The notes under the pieces: generated by a model | What the model was told of the DNA's origin: nothing | Seen by the model: only the letters and a program-made list of their open reading frames with translations | Databases searched by the model: none | In this document: piece after piece, positions 6,955-14,163 of the stretch | How the letters are laid out: each line of letters begins with the position of its first letter | Numbering within the stretch: the first letter of the stretch is position 1 | Translations under genes and position numbers: made by a program | Source of the DNA: a virus | Reading direction: 5' to 3' (one strand) | Length of the DNA stretch: 43,666 nt | Virus record (IMG/VR): IMGVR_UViG_3300033141_002059 | Location: 1-43,666 of that record

Positions 6955-7609
6955 ACAACTTGATTTTGAGATAAAGCTTCCGCAAGGATACTTGTCTTAT
7001 TCGCAACTTAGAACTTATCTTTACGATCCAAGAGAGTACTACGAAATATACTATTTAGGGAAAGACATAATGGAAGAACTAAAAAGGACAAATATCCGGC
7101 GATGGGAGAAAATAAAACTAGGCAGCATTTTTCAAGACGCGTGGTATAATCCGATGATTAACTGGCGAAAGATTTTAAAAAAAGAAGGATTTACTCCAGA
7201 CAAAGAAAGAATCATAGAAACCGCCCTAAAGGATCCGCAAATAATTAAAATGCCAATGAAGAATTGTGAACAAAAGTACACGACAGATATTTATGGAATC
7301 AGGATACTGATTAAACCAGATGGATTTGATAAAGGAAAAAGGCTCTTGATAGAAAATAAATTCGGAGCTACAAGAACTCAAGATTATGTAGACAATGATT
7401 TGCAGTTAAGTTTTTATAGCTTGGCAATTAAAAAAATATTCAATTTTATTCCAAAGATAATCCTGCAATCCATCAACGATAAAAACGGTAGAGTGAAATT
7501 GATCGAAACAAAAAGAGACAAATCAGACCTAGATTTTGTTGCCGAACAAATCGTGAACGTAGCCAGAGGAATAAGCCGGGGCGAATGGCAAAAAGAAGAA
7601 GAACATTAA
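6938..7609 (+). CDS. PD-(D/E)XK nuclease, RecB/Cas4-like
   Basis: 223 residues from the ATG at 6938; a TTG at 6917 is also in frame. The N-terminus has LSYSQLRTYLYDPREYYE, typical of PDDEXK_1 nucleases. D128 in IKPDGF, E139 and K141 in IENKFG and the QxxxY motif (Q156, Y160 in QLSFY) supply the remaining catalytic signature. No four-cysteine iron-sulfur cluster is visible. It probably acts as the exonuclease partner of the preceding protein in recombination or DNA-end processing. Confidence 0.8.
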   Translation: MPTQNKQLDFEIKLPQGYLSYSQLRTYLYDPREYYEIYYLGKDIMEELKRTNIRRWEKIKLGSIFQDAWYNPMINWRKILKKEGFTPDKERIIETALKDPQIIKMPMKNCEQKYTTDIYGIRILIKPDGFDKGKRLLIENKFGATRTQDYVDNDLQLSFYSLAIKKIFNFIPKIILQSINDKNGRVKLIETKRDKSDLDFVAEQIVNVARGISRGEWQKEEEH

Positions 7610-7612
7610 AAT

Positions 7613-7684
7613 TGAGTTTTGACGGGACCATCCAGAGGCGGGTTATCCTCTGGAGGTCCGGCTAAAATTTAATTTTAAAACTCA
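7613..7684 (+). promoter_or_regulatory. Multi-part hairpin enclosing the next start codon
   Basis: An inner hairpin pairs GGACC (7625-7629) and CCAGAGG (7632-7638) with CCTCTGG (7647-7653) and GGTCC (7655-7659). An outer helix pairs TGAGTTTT (7613-7620) with AAAACTCA (7677-7684), whose last base is the A of the next ATG. This could mask the start codon and regulate translation of the gene at 7684. Confidence 0.6.
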
Positions 7685-8058
7685 TGAAAGAAAGGTTGTC
7701 TCAAAACATTCCAGATCATTTAAGACAAAGAAATTATCAGACAAGATATGGAAAATGGCATTGGGAAAATCTACCGAAGGATTGCTACATGATGGATCTG
7801 GATAGCATGGAGATAAGAAAAGACAGAGGGATAGTGGCCTTGATAGAGTTTAGAGAAACTTCTACTATGTTGAATGAATGGCAATGTGAGATAATAAGAG
7901 AAATTAGTGAGAAATTAAAAGTTCCGGCCTATTTTGTAAGAAGTTCAAATTTTAAAACATTTTTAGTAACATCATTAAATTTTAAAAACGAGGAAGGTTT
8001 GTATATTACAAAAAGTTTTAGCGAGGAAGAGTATAAAAAATTTTTAAAGAAACTATAA
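7684..8058 (+). CDS. Unknown early protein, possibly nuclease-fold
   Basis: 124 residues. The middle reads MDLDSMEIRKDRG...IEFRE, then a Q in a helix, which resembles the D...ExK pattern of restriction-endonuclease-like folds. The expected Lys is replaced by Arg and I see no second confirming motif, so activity is doubtful. It lies between the nuclease and the replisome-organiser-like gene and starts inside the outer helix of the hairpin before it. Confidence 0.55.
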   Translation: MKERLSQNIPDHLRQRNYQTRYGKWHWENLPKDCYMMDLDSMEIRKDRGIVALIEFRETSTMLNEWQCEIIREISEKLKVPAYFVRSSNFKTFLVTSLNFKNEEGLYITKSFSEEEYKKFLKKL

Positions 8059-8062
8059 AACC

Positions 8063-8827
8063 ATGGCAAGAATAAGAACAATTAATACAGACGAATTATT
8101 CTTTGATGATGAAATGACAAGCAATTACTCGGCGGCAGAGATCTTGGTTTATATTAGATTGTGGTGCATAGCAGAAGATTGGGGTGGATTTGATTGGGAT
8201 CCGAACAGCATAAAACTTAAAATGGGAGGGATTAAAATAACCACGGCACAAATAAAAAACTTTTTAGACAAAATGGTTGCCATGAAAAAAATAATTCTCT
8301 ACAAAAAAAATGGAAAAACAATTGGTTGGCTGAAAAACTTTTTAAAGCATCAGAGAATTACAAATCCTTCTTCGCCACAATTACCATTACCAGAATGGAT
8401 TAAGTTCAAAAAGAAAAAATATCCCAATGGAAAAAGTTATGCCGAATACGAAATCATTGAAAGTAAACTACCAGTAGACTACTACTATCTTAATAACGGT
8501 ACAAACAATAAAAAAGAAAAGAATAATAATAGCAAACCCAACAATACAACACCATTTTTTGCTCCTATTAAAGATTACTTTATAGAGGCTTATAGGAAAA
8601 AGTTTAATTCGGATCCGGCAATTTCCTTCGGAGCAGAGGGCAGGCTAATAAACAATAAAAGAGGTCTCTTCACCGGAGTTAAAGAAGCTTATAAATTAAT
8701 AGACGATTTTCTTGTAAGTGCGAAAGCAGAAGAATGCGGTTATACGCTTTCAGTTTGCTTTTCGGCCCATACAATAAATCTTTGGAAAGCGGGCAAGCTA
8801 AGAAGAAAATCGTTCGAAATAAAATGA
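8063..8827 (+). CDS. Phage replisome-organiser-like replication protein
   Basis: 254 residues. The N-terminus MARIRTINTDELFFDD and the following block with IRLWCIAEDWGGFDWDP match the winged-helix N-terminal domain of phage replication initiators and replisome organisers, which begin MARIRTIKPEF and carry LWxxADxxGR-like text. A low-complexity Asn/Lys linker (about 148-165) leads to a C-terminal helical domain that may contact a host helicase or loader. No phage helicase or polymerase was found, so it would recruit host machinery to the origin. It overlaps the next gene by ATGA. Confidence 0.75.
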   Translation: MARIRTINTDELFFDDEMTSNYSAAEILVYIRLWCIAEDWGGFDWDPNSIKLKMGGIKITTAQIKNFLDKMVAMKKIILYKKNGKTIGWLKNFLKHQRITNPSSPQLPLPEWIKFKKKKYPNGKSYAEYEIIESKLPVDYYYLNNGTNNKKEKNNNSKPNNTTPFFAPIKDYFIEAYRKKFNSDPAISFGAEGRLINNKRGLFTGVKEAYKLIDDFLVSAKAEECGYTLSVCFSAHTINLWKAGKLRRKSFEIK

Positions 8828-9468
8828 CAAAGGTTTTATATTATAAAGAAGAAAGATACCCGCTTACTGACGAAGAAGCCAAAGAGTTGAGCGATTATCT
8901 TTCAGAGGCTAAACGAGATGACCACTTTACTTTTAAGGGTCAAAGTTTAATAGTAAGGCATGCTGAAATCAGAGACGGGGCAGAAAAAAAAGAAAGAAGA
9001 TTTTATAGTTTGAATAACCCCGAAGACAAAAAAATCATCAAAGAGTTTGAACAGGAACTTTTAGATGCCAGAGATTGGGAGTTAGACCGAGAACTTGAAT
9101 ACTATGGCGAGCCGATTAAAACAATTAAAGCTGTTGGTAAAGCACCAGAAAAAGAATTGCCCGATGGTTTTGTTAGAAATCCCATTCTCGGTTTGTGCCA
9201 CTGGTCAAAGGTCCAGTATTGCTTGAAAAATTGCATAATTTCTCGCAAAGACGGAAAATGGTTTATCGCCGATGCCAATAACTACACGGACTGGTTAGAA
9301 AAAAACAACGCCTTACACGATTTAAAGCTCCGCAGAGAATTCGCTGAAAATAAAAACAAAGAAGAAACAGATGAATTTCTAAAATCTCTTGAACCGGCAA
9401 AGGTCGCAAAACCAATACCAGAAGTAGAAATAGAAATTCCCGATGATAACCCATTAAAGTGGATGTGA
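8824..9468 (+). CDS. Unknown early protein
   Basis: 214 residues from the ATG that overlaps the previous stop (8824-8827). A frame open further upstream to 8734 lies wholly inside the previous gene and is not used here. The protein is charged, with an aromatic-rich middle (ILGLCHWSKVQYCLKNC, near 140) and a disordered, Pro/Glu-rich C-terminus. No family recognised. Its coupling to the replication protein suggests a role in replication or its control. Confidence 0.65.
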   Translation: MTKVLYYKEERYPLTDEEAKELSDYLSEAKRDDHFTFKGQSLIVRHAEIRDGAEKKERRFYSLNNPEDKKIIKEFEQELLDARDWELDRELEYYGEPIKTIKAVGKAPEKELPDGFVRNPILGLCHWSKVQYCLKNCIISRKDGKWFIADANNYTDWLEKNNALHDLKLRREFAENKNKEETDEFLKSLEPAKVAKPIPEVEIEIPDDNPLKWM

Positions 9469-9469
9469 T

Positions 9470-9919
9470 ATGAGCAAGAGAATTAGACCAATTTTTTACG
9501 GACACGTTAAAAATGGAAAGCTGGAAATCTATGATAAGCAAAAATTTAGAATGTGGTTGAGAGAACTGAATGAGAAAGAAGTTGAAATAAGAGTAAATAA
9601 ATATAAAGACAAAAGAACAAATAGTCAAAATAGGTATTATTGGGGAGTGGTGTTAGAAATTTTATCAGATTATACTGGCCATGAACCAGAAGAACTACAT
9701 GAAGTTTTAAAAGAAATAATGCTCCCCAAAAAAGAAGTTAAGTTTAAATTAAGTGACGGAAAGGAAGTCATACGGAAAATCTCAATCAGCACTGCCGAAT
9801 TATCTACCGGAGCATTCGAAACATATCTGCAAAAGATTAGAGAATGGGCCCAGAAAAGATTAAATTGTTTTATTCCTCTTCCTAACGAGTTTGAACCAGA
9901 GCCAATAACTTATTATTAA
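9470..9919 (+). CDS. NinB/Orf-like recombination protein
   Basis: 149 residues. The pattern KRTNSQNRYYWGVVLEIL, then ELHEVLKEIMLP, then a serine-rich strand and a final helix with WAQKRLNCFIPLP, fits the NinB family (lambda Orf), a recombination mediator that acts with ssDNA-binding protein. It begins two bases after the preceding stop, in the same early cluster as the annealing protein and nuclease, which supports a recombination role. The assignment rests on remembered pattern only. Confidence 0.6.
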   Translation: MSKRIRPIFYGHVKNGKLEIYDKQKFRMWLRELNEKEVEIRVNKYKDKRTNSQNRYYWGVVLEILSDYTGHEPEELHEVLKEIMLPKKEVKFKLSDGKEVIRKISISTAELSTGAFETYLQKIREWAQKRLNCFIPLPNEFEPEPITYY

Positions 9920-9928
9920 AACAAAAAA

Positions 9929-10699
9929 ATGAAACAATACAACATAGTTTCAGGATGGAATAGAGGTGGAACTTCTTGCCTTATGGCTCTTTTAAGGGAA
10001 GCCGGTGTTCCAATCGTAGGATTTAAATATCCGTTTGAATTTGAAACAGTCGAGATAGAAGATGGGAAAATTAAGGGTCAGAAAAAAATAGATACTGGGC
10101 TGTATTTGCCATATAAAAAAGAAACAAAAAATATAAATCCAAGTGGATTTTGGGAAATTCCCTCGATCTGCCTAGGAGAAGGATTGCAAGAGAGACACGG
10201 GGAAATCGGGGAAAATGGAGATTTAATAAAAGTTCCATTGGGAGTTTTGCCCTCTTCTAATCCCGATTTGGTAAACAAGGTAATAATTATTTTGAGAGAT
10301 CCTTTAAAAGTAATTAAGAGTCAATTAAAGACAAATAAGCCAAAAAATGAAGAAGAATGGATCCGGGTTGCAAGTATTGGACTTATTTATAATTTATTGG
10401 TATCATTAAAATGGATTGGAAAAAATAAAAAGGAAGGATGGCTTTTATACTATGAAGATTTATTAAAAGACCCCGAGCAAGAATTATTGGATATAGGTGC
10501 TTTTTTGGGAAGGCCAGTATATCTGCCGGCTACGAAAATAATTAATAAAGAACTTGATAGATCAGAAAAAATTAGGGCGAAATATAAAGAAACCAAGCAA
10601 TTAGTAAAATTTTACAAGGAAAAAGATTTTAATTGGACTCATTATAATTTAGAAAAAATGAAGAAAGAAATAGATAAAATTAAGAAACAATACTTATGA
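9929..10699 (+). CDS. Sulfotransferase-family protein
   Basis: 256 residues. The N-terminal VSGWNRGGTSCLMALL is a sulfotransferase P-loop of the SGxxRxGTS type that binds the 5'-phosphosulfate of PAPS. RDP (123-125) followed by Ser131 matches the 3'-phosphate-binding motif. YEDLLKDPEQELLDIGAFLG is the usual C-terminal signature. It would transfer sulfate to an unknown acceptor: a glycan, small molecule or protein. It is unusual among replication genes and may change the host surface or the phage's own components. It overlaps the next small gene by ATGA. Confidence 0.82.
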   Translation: MKQYNIVSGWNRGGTSCLMALLREAGVPIVGFKYPFEFETVEIEDGKIKGQKKIDTGLYLPYKKETKNINPSGFWEIPSICLGEGLQERHGEIGENGDLIKVPLGVLPSSNPDLVNKVIIILRDPLKVIKSQLKTNKPKNEEEWIRVASIGLIYNLLVSLKWIGKNKKEGWLLYYEDLLKDPEQELLDIGAFLGRPVYLPATKIINKELDRSEKIRAKYKETKQLVKFYKEKDFNWTHYNLEKMKKEIDKIKKQYL

Positions 10700-10818
10700 A
10701 AGGAGAAAAATTGTACAAAATCTTTCACTTTATTTTAGATTTAATTGGATTGCTTTTTATAGTAACTTTGATTGTTCTTTTTATCTGGCTAATGATGGAA
10801 AAAATATGGTCAGTATGA
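10696..10818 (+). CDS. 40-residue single-pass membrane protein
   Basis: Starts inside the stop of the sulfotransferase gene (ATGA). About residues 12-33 (FILDLIGLLFIVTLIVLFIW) are one long hydrophobic segment. Its stop codon overlaps the first bases of the tRNA-like gene at 10817. No family recognised. Translational coupling suggests it works with, or tethers, the sulfotransferase. Confidence 0.55.
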   Translation: MKGEKLYKIFHFILDLIGLLFIVTLIVLFIWLMMEKIWSV

Positions 10819-10906
10819 GGCGGTGGCGAAAAGGTAGCCGACCTACTTTTTAAAAAGTAGAGCCAAAATAATTTGGAGTATCGGGTTCGACTCCCGATCC
10901 GCCTCT
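10817..10906 (+). tRNA. Class II tRNA-like gene, probably Leu(TAA), with unusual arms
   Basis: The acceptor stem GAGGCGG (10817-10823) pairs perfectly with CCGCCTC (10899-10905). T8/G9, a GGC/GCC D stem with GG in the loop, a long variable arm CCAAA-ATAA-TTTGG and a T arm with TTCGACT are all present. Two things are irregular. The anticodon arm CTACT-TTTTAAAA-AGTAG has an 8-base loop (or 6 pairs with a 6-base loop). The T stem can form 6 pairs (ATCGGG/CCCGAT), making a 13-pair acceptor-T stack. The loop can be read as TAA (Leu) or, shifted by one base, TTA (would read the TAA stop). No CCA is encoded. Confidence 0.65.
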
Positions 10907-10915
10907 TGTAAACAT

Positions 10916-11473
10916 ATGAGCATATTCCAAGAAAGTAAAATAATTGGCAAACTATCAAACATAAGCGGTTTATTAAAAGAACAAAACCAGATTTTAAGGC
11001 ACAATACTCGTTGGACTTTCTGGGCGATGATATTTACTTTTCTTTCAGTTTTAATTGCGATTTTAATGGCTTATTTAGCTCTTAAACAGGTTAATGAAAT
11101 TAGAATTGAAGGAGCGGGGACAGCCCCCGAGCAGGAGGTTGCCCACCTTAAAGCTTCGCCTGTAGTCTTACCTCTATATGAGGACTTAGACAGGGATACA
11201 ACAACTTTACATAGGGCTAACCCGCTCCAAATTGTTCAACTCGCTTATAAAATAATAGAGTGCGAAAGCAACTGGCGACCTAATGTATATGGGGATGGAG
11301 GCAAAGCATACGGATTGGCTCAATTCCATAAACCTACTTGGAACTGGCTCTGTGGACTTTATGGCGTAGATTTGGATTACTATAATTCGCAAGACCAAAT
11401 AACGCTTCTAATAATGGCTTTAGAAGATGGTCGGGGATATTTGTGGACTTGTTATAATAAATTAACCAACTAA
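10916..11473 (+). CDS. Membrane-anchored lytic transglycosylase (SLT-like)
   Basis: 185 residues. A polar N-terminus is followed by a transmembrane segment (about 35-56, FWAMIFTFLSVLIAILMAYL) and a linker. The C-terminal domain carries IIECESNW, with the probable catalytic Glu, then AYGLAQFHKPTWNWL, the usual SLT Gly-Leu-x-Gln pattern. It would cleave peptidoglycan at the membrane face. Its place in the early region, away from the lysis cassette, suggests local wall opening, superinfection effects or assembly rather than final lysis. The topology is inferred. Confidence 0.78.
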   Translation: MSIFQESKIIGKLSNISGLLKEQNQILRHNTRWTFWAMIFTFLSVLIAILMAYLALKQVNEIRIEGAGTAPEQEVAHLKASPVVLPLYEDLDRDTTTLHRANPLQIVQLAYKIIECESNWRPNVYGDGGKAYGLAQFHKPTWNWLCGLYGVDLDYYNSQDQITLLIMALEDGRGYLWTCYNKLTN

Positions 11474-11517
11474 ACTAAAAACAATAATTAACTAATTAAT
11501 AATTAACTAATAGAAAT

Positions 11518-12252
11518 ATGAGAAAAATAAAGGAATTCGTCAAACTCTATACAGAATATCGTAAACGAGGATATCCAAATTCTGTCCCCAAGTTTTTGGA
11601 ATGGGTAGAAAATTTAGGAAATAAAATTTATGCGTGGAAGACTATTGGTGGTTATGTTTATAAACTTCAAAGACAAAACAATGAGAAGTATTGTTGGGTT
11701 GGATTAGAAAATGCAGAACAGATATGGGGTGGTAAAGAATATAATAGTATTATAGAAGCATTACACGACCACGTCGGTTCTGGTATTAGTCGTTTAAAAG
11801 AGTTTGATAATTATGACCAGTTTATTGAGTGGGCTAAATCTGGTAGGGAACAAAGAGAATTGAAATTTAGAGCTTGGGACAAGAAAAACAAAATGTGGTG
11901 TGGTGAACATTTAGCCATTACGATTGATGGCAAAAAAATGTATTGGTCGGATAGTGGTGAGGAAGTTAACAAAGAAAAATTGGATATAGTTTTAATGGCT
12001 TATACTGGTCTTCAAGACAAAAACGGAAAAGAAATCTACGAAGGAGATATAGTGGAAGATCCAAAACTTGGAAAAGCAGAAATTAGATTTTTGAATGCCA
12101 GTTTTGTCGTTTGGGCTAAAGGAACACAACATTGGGTATTGGGACAGAAACGAGCATTTAATTCTAAAGTAATCGGCAATATCTATGAAAACCCCGAACT
12201 CCTTACCAATCAATCTAAAAAAACTTATGAAAAAAGAAAAGAAAAAAAGTAA
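11518..12252 (+). CDS. YopX-like protein with extra N-terminal domain
   Basis: 244 residues. The C-terminal half is YopX-like: RELKFRAWDKKNKMW, then LMAYTGLQDKNGKEIYEGDI, and finally KVIGNIYENPELL, in the family's usual order. YopX proteins are common in phages and prophages; their function is unknown. The N-terminal ~110 residues (with KTIGGYVYKLQRQ and WAKSG) are not part of the usual family and look like a separate small domain. A leader with TAATTAACTAA precedes the start. Confidence 0.8.
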   Translation: MRKIKEFVKLYTEYRKRGYPNSVPKFLEWVENLGNKIYAWKTIGGYVYKLQRQNNEKYCWVGLENAEQIWGGKEYNSIIEALHDHVGSGISRLKEFDNYDQFIEWAKSGREQRELKFRAWDKKNKMWCGEHLAITIDGKKMYWSDSGEEVNKEKLDIVLMAYTGLQDKNGKEIYEGDIVEDPKLGKAEIRFLNASFVVWAKGTQHWVLGQKRAFNSKVIGNIYENPELLTNQSKKTYEKRKEKK

Positions 12253-12400
12253 ATACTTTACTAAAAAATTTAAAACTGCTTATAGGGAGATAGAAAAAAT
12301 ACCCCAGTTGTCTTGGCTTCAGAAAAAAGCCCTTCAACATCAGTTAATACATAATTGCAAATTTAGATATAATTTTTATAAATCTTTTAAAAACCTATGA
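12227..12400 (+). CDS. Small basic protein, unknown
   Basis: 57 residues from the ATG at 12227, overlapping the end of the YopX-like gene by 26 bases; a start at 12185 is possible. It is strongly basic (MKKEKKKSKYFTKKF) with a helical C-terminus. It overlaps the next gene by ATGA. Its charge suits nucleic-acid binding but no motif is seen. Confidence 0.5.
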   Translation: MKKEKKKSKYFTKKFKTAYREIEKIPQLSWLQKKALQHQLIHNCKFRYNFYKSFKNL

Positions 12401-12522
12401 CCAAAAACCAAATAAATAAACTTTTAATCCTTCTACTAATTATATTTTGTCCTCATATTTGGATAATACTTCTTTATTATCGTAAAAAAAGTCAATTTTG
12501 GAAAACTATAAATAATCTATGA
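12397..12522 (+). CDS. 41-residue membrane protein
   Basis: Begins at an ATGA overlap with the gene before it. Residues about 9-28 (LLILLLIIFCPHIWIILLYY) are a hydrophobic segment followed by a basic tail, implying one membrane pass with the tail inside. No family recognised. Confidence 0.5.
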   Translation: MTKNQINKLLILLLIIFCPHIWIILLYYRKKSQFWKTINNL

Positions 12523-12550
12523 CCAAAACCCAACTAAACTAAAAACAATT

Positions 12551-12772
12551 ATGAAGAAAGAGAATTGGCAAAAACAACTTAAAGAAGAGTTTGGAATTCA
12601 TTTTAAAGATAGCCCCGATGAATTAAAATTCTTAGAGGCGTTTATTGAGGATTTATTGAATAAGCAAAGAGAAGGAATTAAAGAAGCGATTTTAGATAGA
12701 ATAGATAAAGATTATAAGGGACGAGACATAACTATTTATGAGTTAGCGAATTGGATAGATAAAAATCTATAA
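12551..12772 (+). CDS. Small acidic helical protein, unknown
   Basis: 73 residues, predicted mostly helical (FLEAFIEDLLNKQ, YELANWIDKNL). The start codon follows the leader CTAAAAACAATT, nearly identical to the leader of the gene at 12795, and the first residues (MKKE) also match. No family recognised. Confidence 0.55.
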   Translation: MKKENWQKQLKEEFGIHFKDSPDELKFLEAFIEDLLNKQREGIKEAILDRIDKDYKGRDITIYELANWIDKNL

Positions 12773-12794
12773 CCCAACCAACCTAAAAACAATT

Positions 12795-12956
12795 ATGAAG
12801 AAAGAAAAGAAAAAGTTCAAATTATGGAGTGAATTACATCCAGAAGTTGAACCCAAAATTAAAAGAGCGTTATTTTGGTTTAATCTACGGAGACATCCAG
12901 TTGTTTTTATTAAAAGTATAGTATGGGGATTGTTCCACCTCACCAAAAAAGATTAA
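12795..12956 (+). CDS. Small basic protein, unknown
   Basis: 53 residues, very basic at the start (MKKEKKKFK), with a more hydrophobic middle (PVVFIKSIVWGLFHL). It shares its leader and first codons with the genes at 12551 and 13211, suggesting duplicated gene starts. It ends just before the structured RNA region. Confidence 0.5.
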   Translation: MKKEKKKFKLWSELHPEVEPKIKRALFWFNLRRHPVVFIKSIVWGLFHLTKKD

Positions 12957-12982
12957 GAGATAATAACAAAAACAGGAATTAG

Positions 12983-13144
12983 TTTACTAAAAGCTGGTAA
13001 AATGTGCATAAACCAGAAAAGGTGAAAAGGGCAGGTGTTTGTAGGTTAAAGGTTAAACTATTAACCACCGAAACCAAAAAACCCTTGATTCAGACTGACG
13101 AGTCTGTTATATCAGAAAATCAAACACCACCAGCTTTTAGTAAA
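12983..13144 (+). ncRNA. Structured RNA closed by a 16-bp perfect helix
   Basis: The non-coding interval 12957-13210 contains this element. TTTACTAAAAGCTGGT (12983-12998) is the exact reverse complement of 13129-13144. Directly inside, GGTGTTTG (13034-13041) pairs with CAAACACC (13121-13128). Within that lie two hairpins: GGTTAA-ACTA-TTAACC (13051-13066) and CAGACT-GACG-AGTCTG (13091-13106), the second extended by TGAT/ATCA (13086-13089 with 13111-13114). AAGGG (13027-13031) could pair with CCCTT (13082-13086), crossing the inner helix. The nested helices strongly suggest a folded RNA of about 160 bases; orientation is assumed from the neighbours. No known family was recognised. A further hairpin lies at about 13152-13178. 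Confidence 0.75.
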
Positions 13145-13210
13145 TAAATTCTTGTAAGCAATTTCTTGCCAAACAAGATTAAAAGCTAATAATTAACTAA
13201 TAAAACAATT

Positions 13211-13291
13211 ATGAAGAAAGAAAAAGAAAAACATGGTTCTTTGATAAGTGGAGTCAAGTCCGAGTCAAAGTCAAAAAGTTATGTCAAGTGA
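13211..13291 (+). CDS. Possible 26-residue peptide
   Basis: Short frame with the same AAAACAATTATGAAGAAAGA start as its neighbours, ending just inside the next gene. It is Lys/Ser-rich with no recognisable domain. It may be a leader peptide, a decayed copy of a duplicated small gene, or chance. Confidence 0.3.
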   Translation: MKKEKEKHGSLISGVKSESKSKSYVK

Positions 13292-13586
13292 AAAACATCC
13301 TACCACTGTAGGTGGAGAAACAATTAGAATAGATATTCCAAAAATTCCATTAGCGGATTTGCCAAGCAGTGTTATTAAGCTATGCTCTTATGCTGATATT
13401 CAGCATTTAGAGGGCAAACTAAAAACTTGGGCAGATAGTGCTTTCACAGATGACATTCAAAGAAAAGCGGTAAAAGATATTCTACAAGATATAGCGAGAG
13501 ATTTCTGGCAATGGTTAGATTTTTCTACCGATGGGACAATCTATAAAAAGGTCCGCTATTTATTAATTGAAAAAGCAAGAAGTTGA
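13281..13586 (+). CDS. Unknown small protein
   Basis: 101 residues from the ATG at 13281 (a GTG at 13248 is in frame). The first ~40 residues are polar with a short strand (ETIRIDIPKIP); the rest is helical (DIQRKAVKDILQDIARDFWQWL). No family recognised. It is followed by a short spacer with a GTTCTT/AAGAAC hairpin. Confidence 0.55.
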   Translation: MSSEKHPTTVGGETIRIDIPKIPLADLPSSVIKLCSYADIQHLEGKLKTWADSAFTDDIQRKAVKDILQDIARDFWQWLDFSTDGTIYKKVRYLLIEKARS

Positions 13587-13642
13587 GTAATTAAGACGGT
13601 GGCGAAGTTCTTGACTCCACTTATTAAAGAATTAAAGAACCT

Positions 13643-14017
13643 ATGACTAATCAAAAGAAAAAAGAAAATAAAATAATCTGTAAAACTTGCTTTTGGAAGT
13701 GGACAGACGCTTATTATAAAGAAGATTATTGTGGACTTATAGAAAATGAATATGGCGGAAATATAGAGGCAACTGAAACAGAATGTAAATTCTATTTGAA
13801 AAAAGGAACAGAGCCAAAATGGCCATGTGCTATTTGTGGAAAAAATACTTATGGTCGATCTGCAGTTGGTGAAGGTGAAAAATGGTATTGTAGTAGTTGT
13901 CATTGGAAAAAAGAAAGAGAAAAAGCTGAAAAAGAACGTGCCATTAAAATTAAGAAACTTAATGAGTTGGTAGGCAAAAAGAAAGCGAAAGATATTATAA
14001 AGCTATTTAATTTATAA
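13643..14017 (+). CDS. Zinc-ribbon protein
   Basis: 124 residues with eight clustered cysteines: CKTCFW near residue 13 and a Cys about 17 residues on, then CAICGK and CSSCHW (about 70-90), forming at least one CxxC...CxxC zinc ribbon. A basic helix follows. The fold suits nucleic-acid or protein binding. It is one of five small Cys-rich proteins in the genome. No specific family. Confidence 0.6.
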   Translation: MTNQKKKENKIICKTCFWKWTDAYYKEDYCGLIENEYGGNIEATETECKFYLKKGTEPKWPCAICGKNTYGRSAVGEGEKWYCSSCHWKKEREKAEKERAIKIKKLNELVGKKKAKDIIKLFNL

Positions 14018-14021
14018 TTAT

Positions 14022-14156
14022 ATGAATTTAGAAGATTATAAAAAAGAATTGGTGAGAAGCTGGAAATTTAGATTTTGGTACTATACCTATGGTTGGCTAT
14101 GGGGCTGGGGTAAATGGAAAAAGAAATATAAGTTAAAAAAACTAACTAAGAAATAA
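14022..14156 (+). CDS. 44-residue aromatic-rich small protein
   Basis: Starts four bases after the preceding stop. The middle is strikingly rich in Trp and Tyr (FRFWYYTYGWLWGWGKW), flanked by Lys, as in amphipathic membrane-surface peptides. No family recognised. Confidence 0.45.
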   Translation: MNLEDYKKELVRSWKFRFWYYTYGWLWGWGKWKKKYKLKKLTKK

Positions 14157-14163
14157 AACAATT

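Noticed and set aside
10817-10906. Selenocysteine tRNA
   Set aside because: The 13-pair acceptor-T stack and long variable arm fit, but the anticodon loop has no TCA and the D stem is short.
12519-12542. Seven-codon frame MTKTQLN
   Set aside because: It probably echoes the neighbouring MTKNQIN start through sequence repetition; nothing supports a product.
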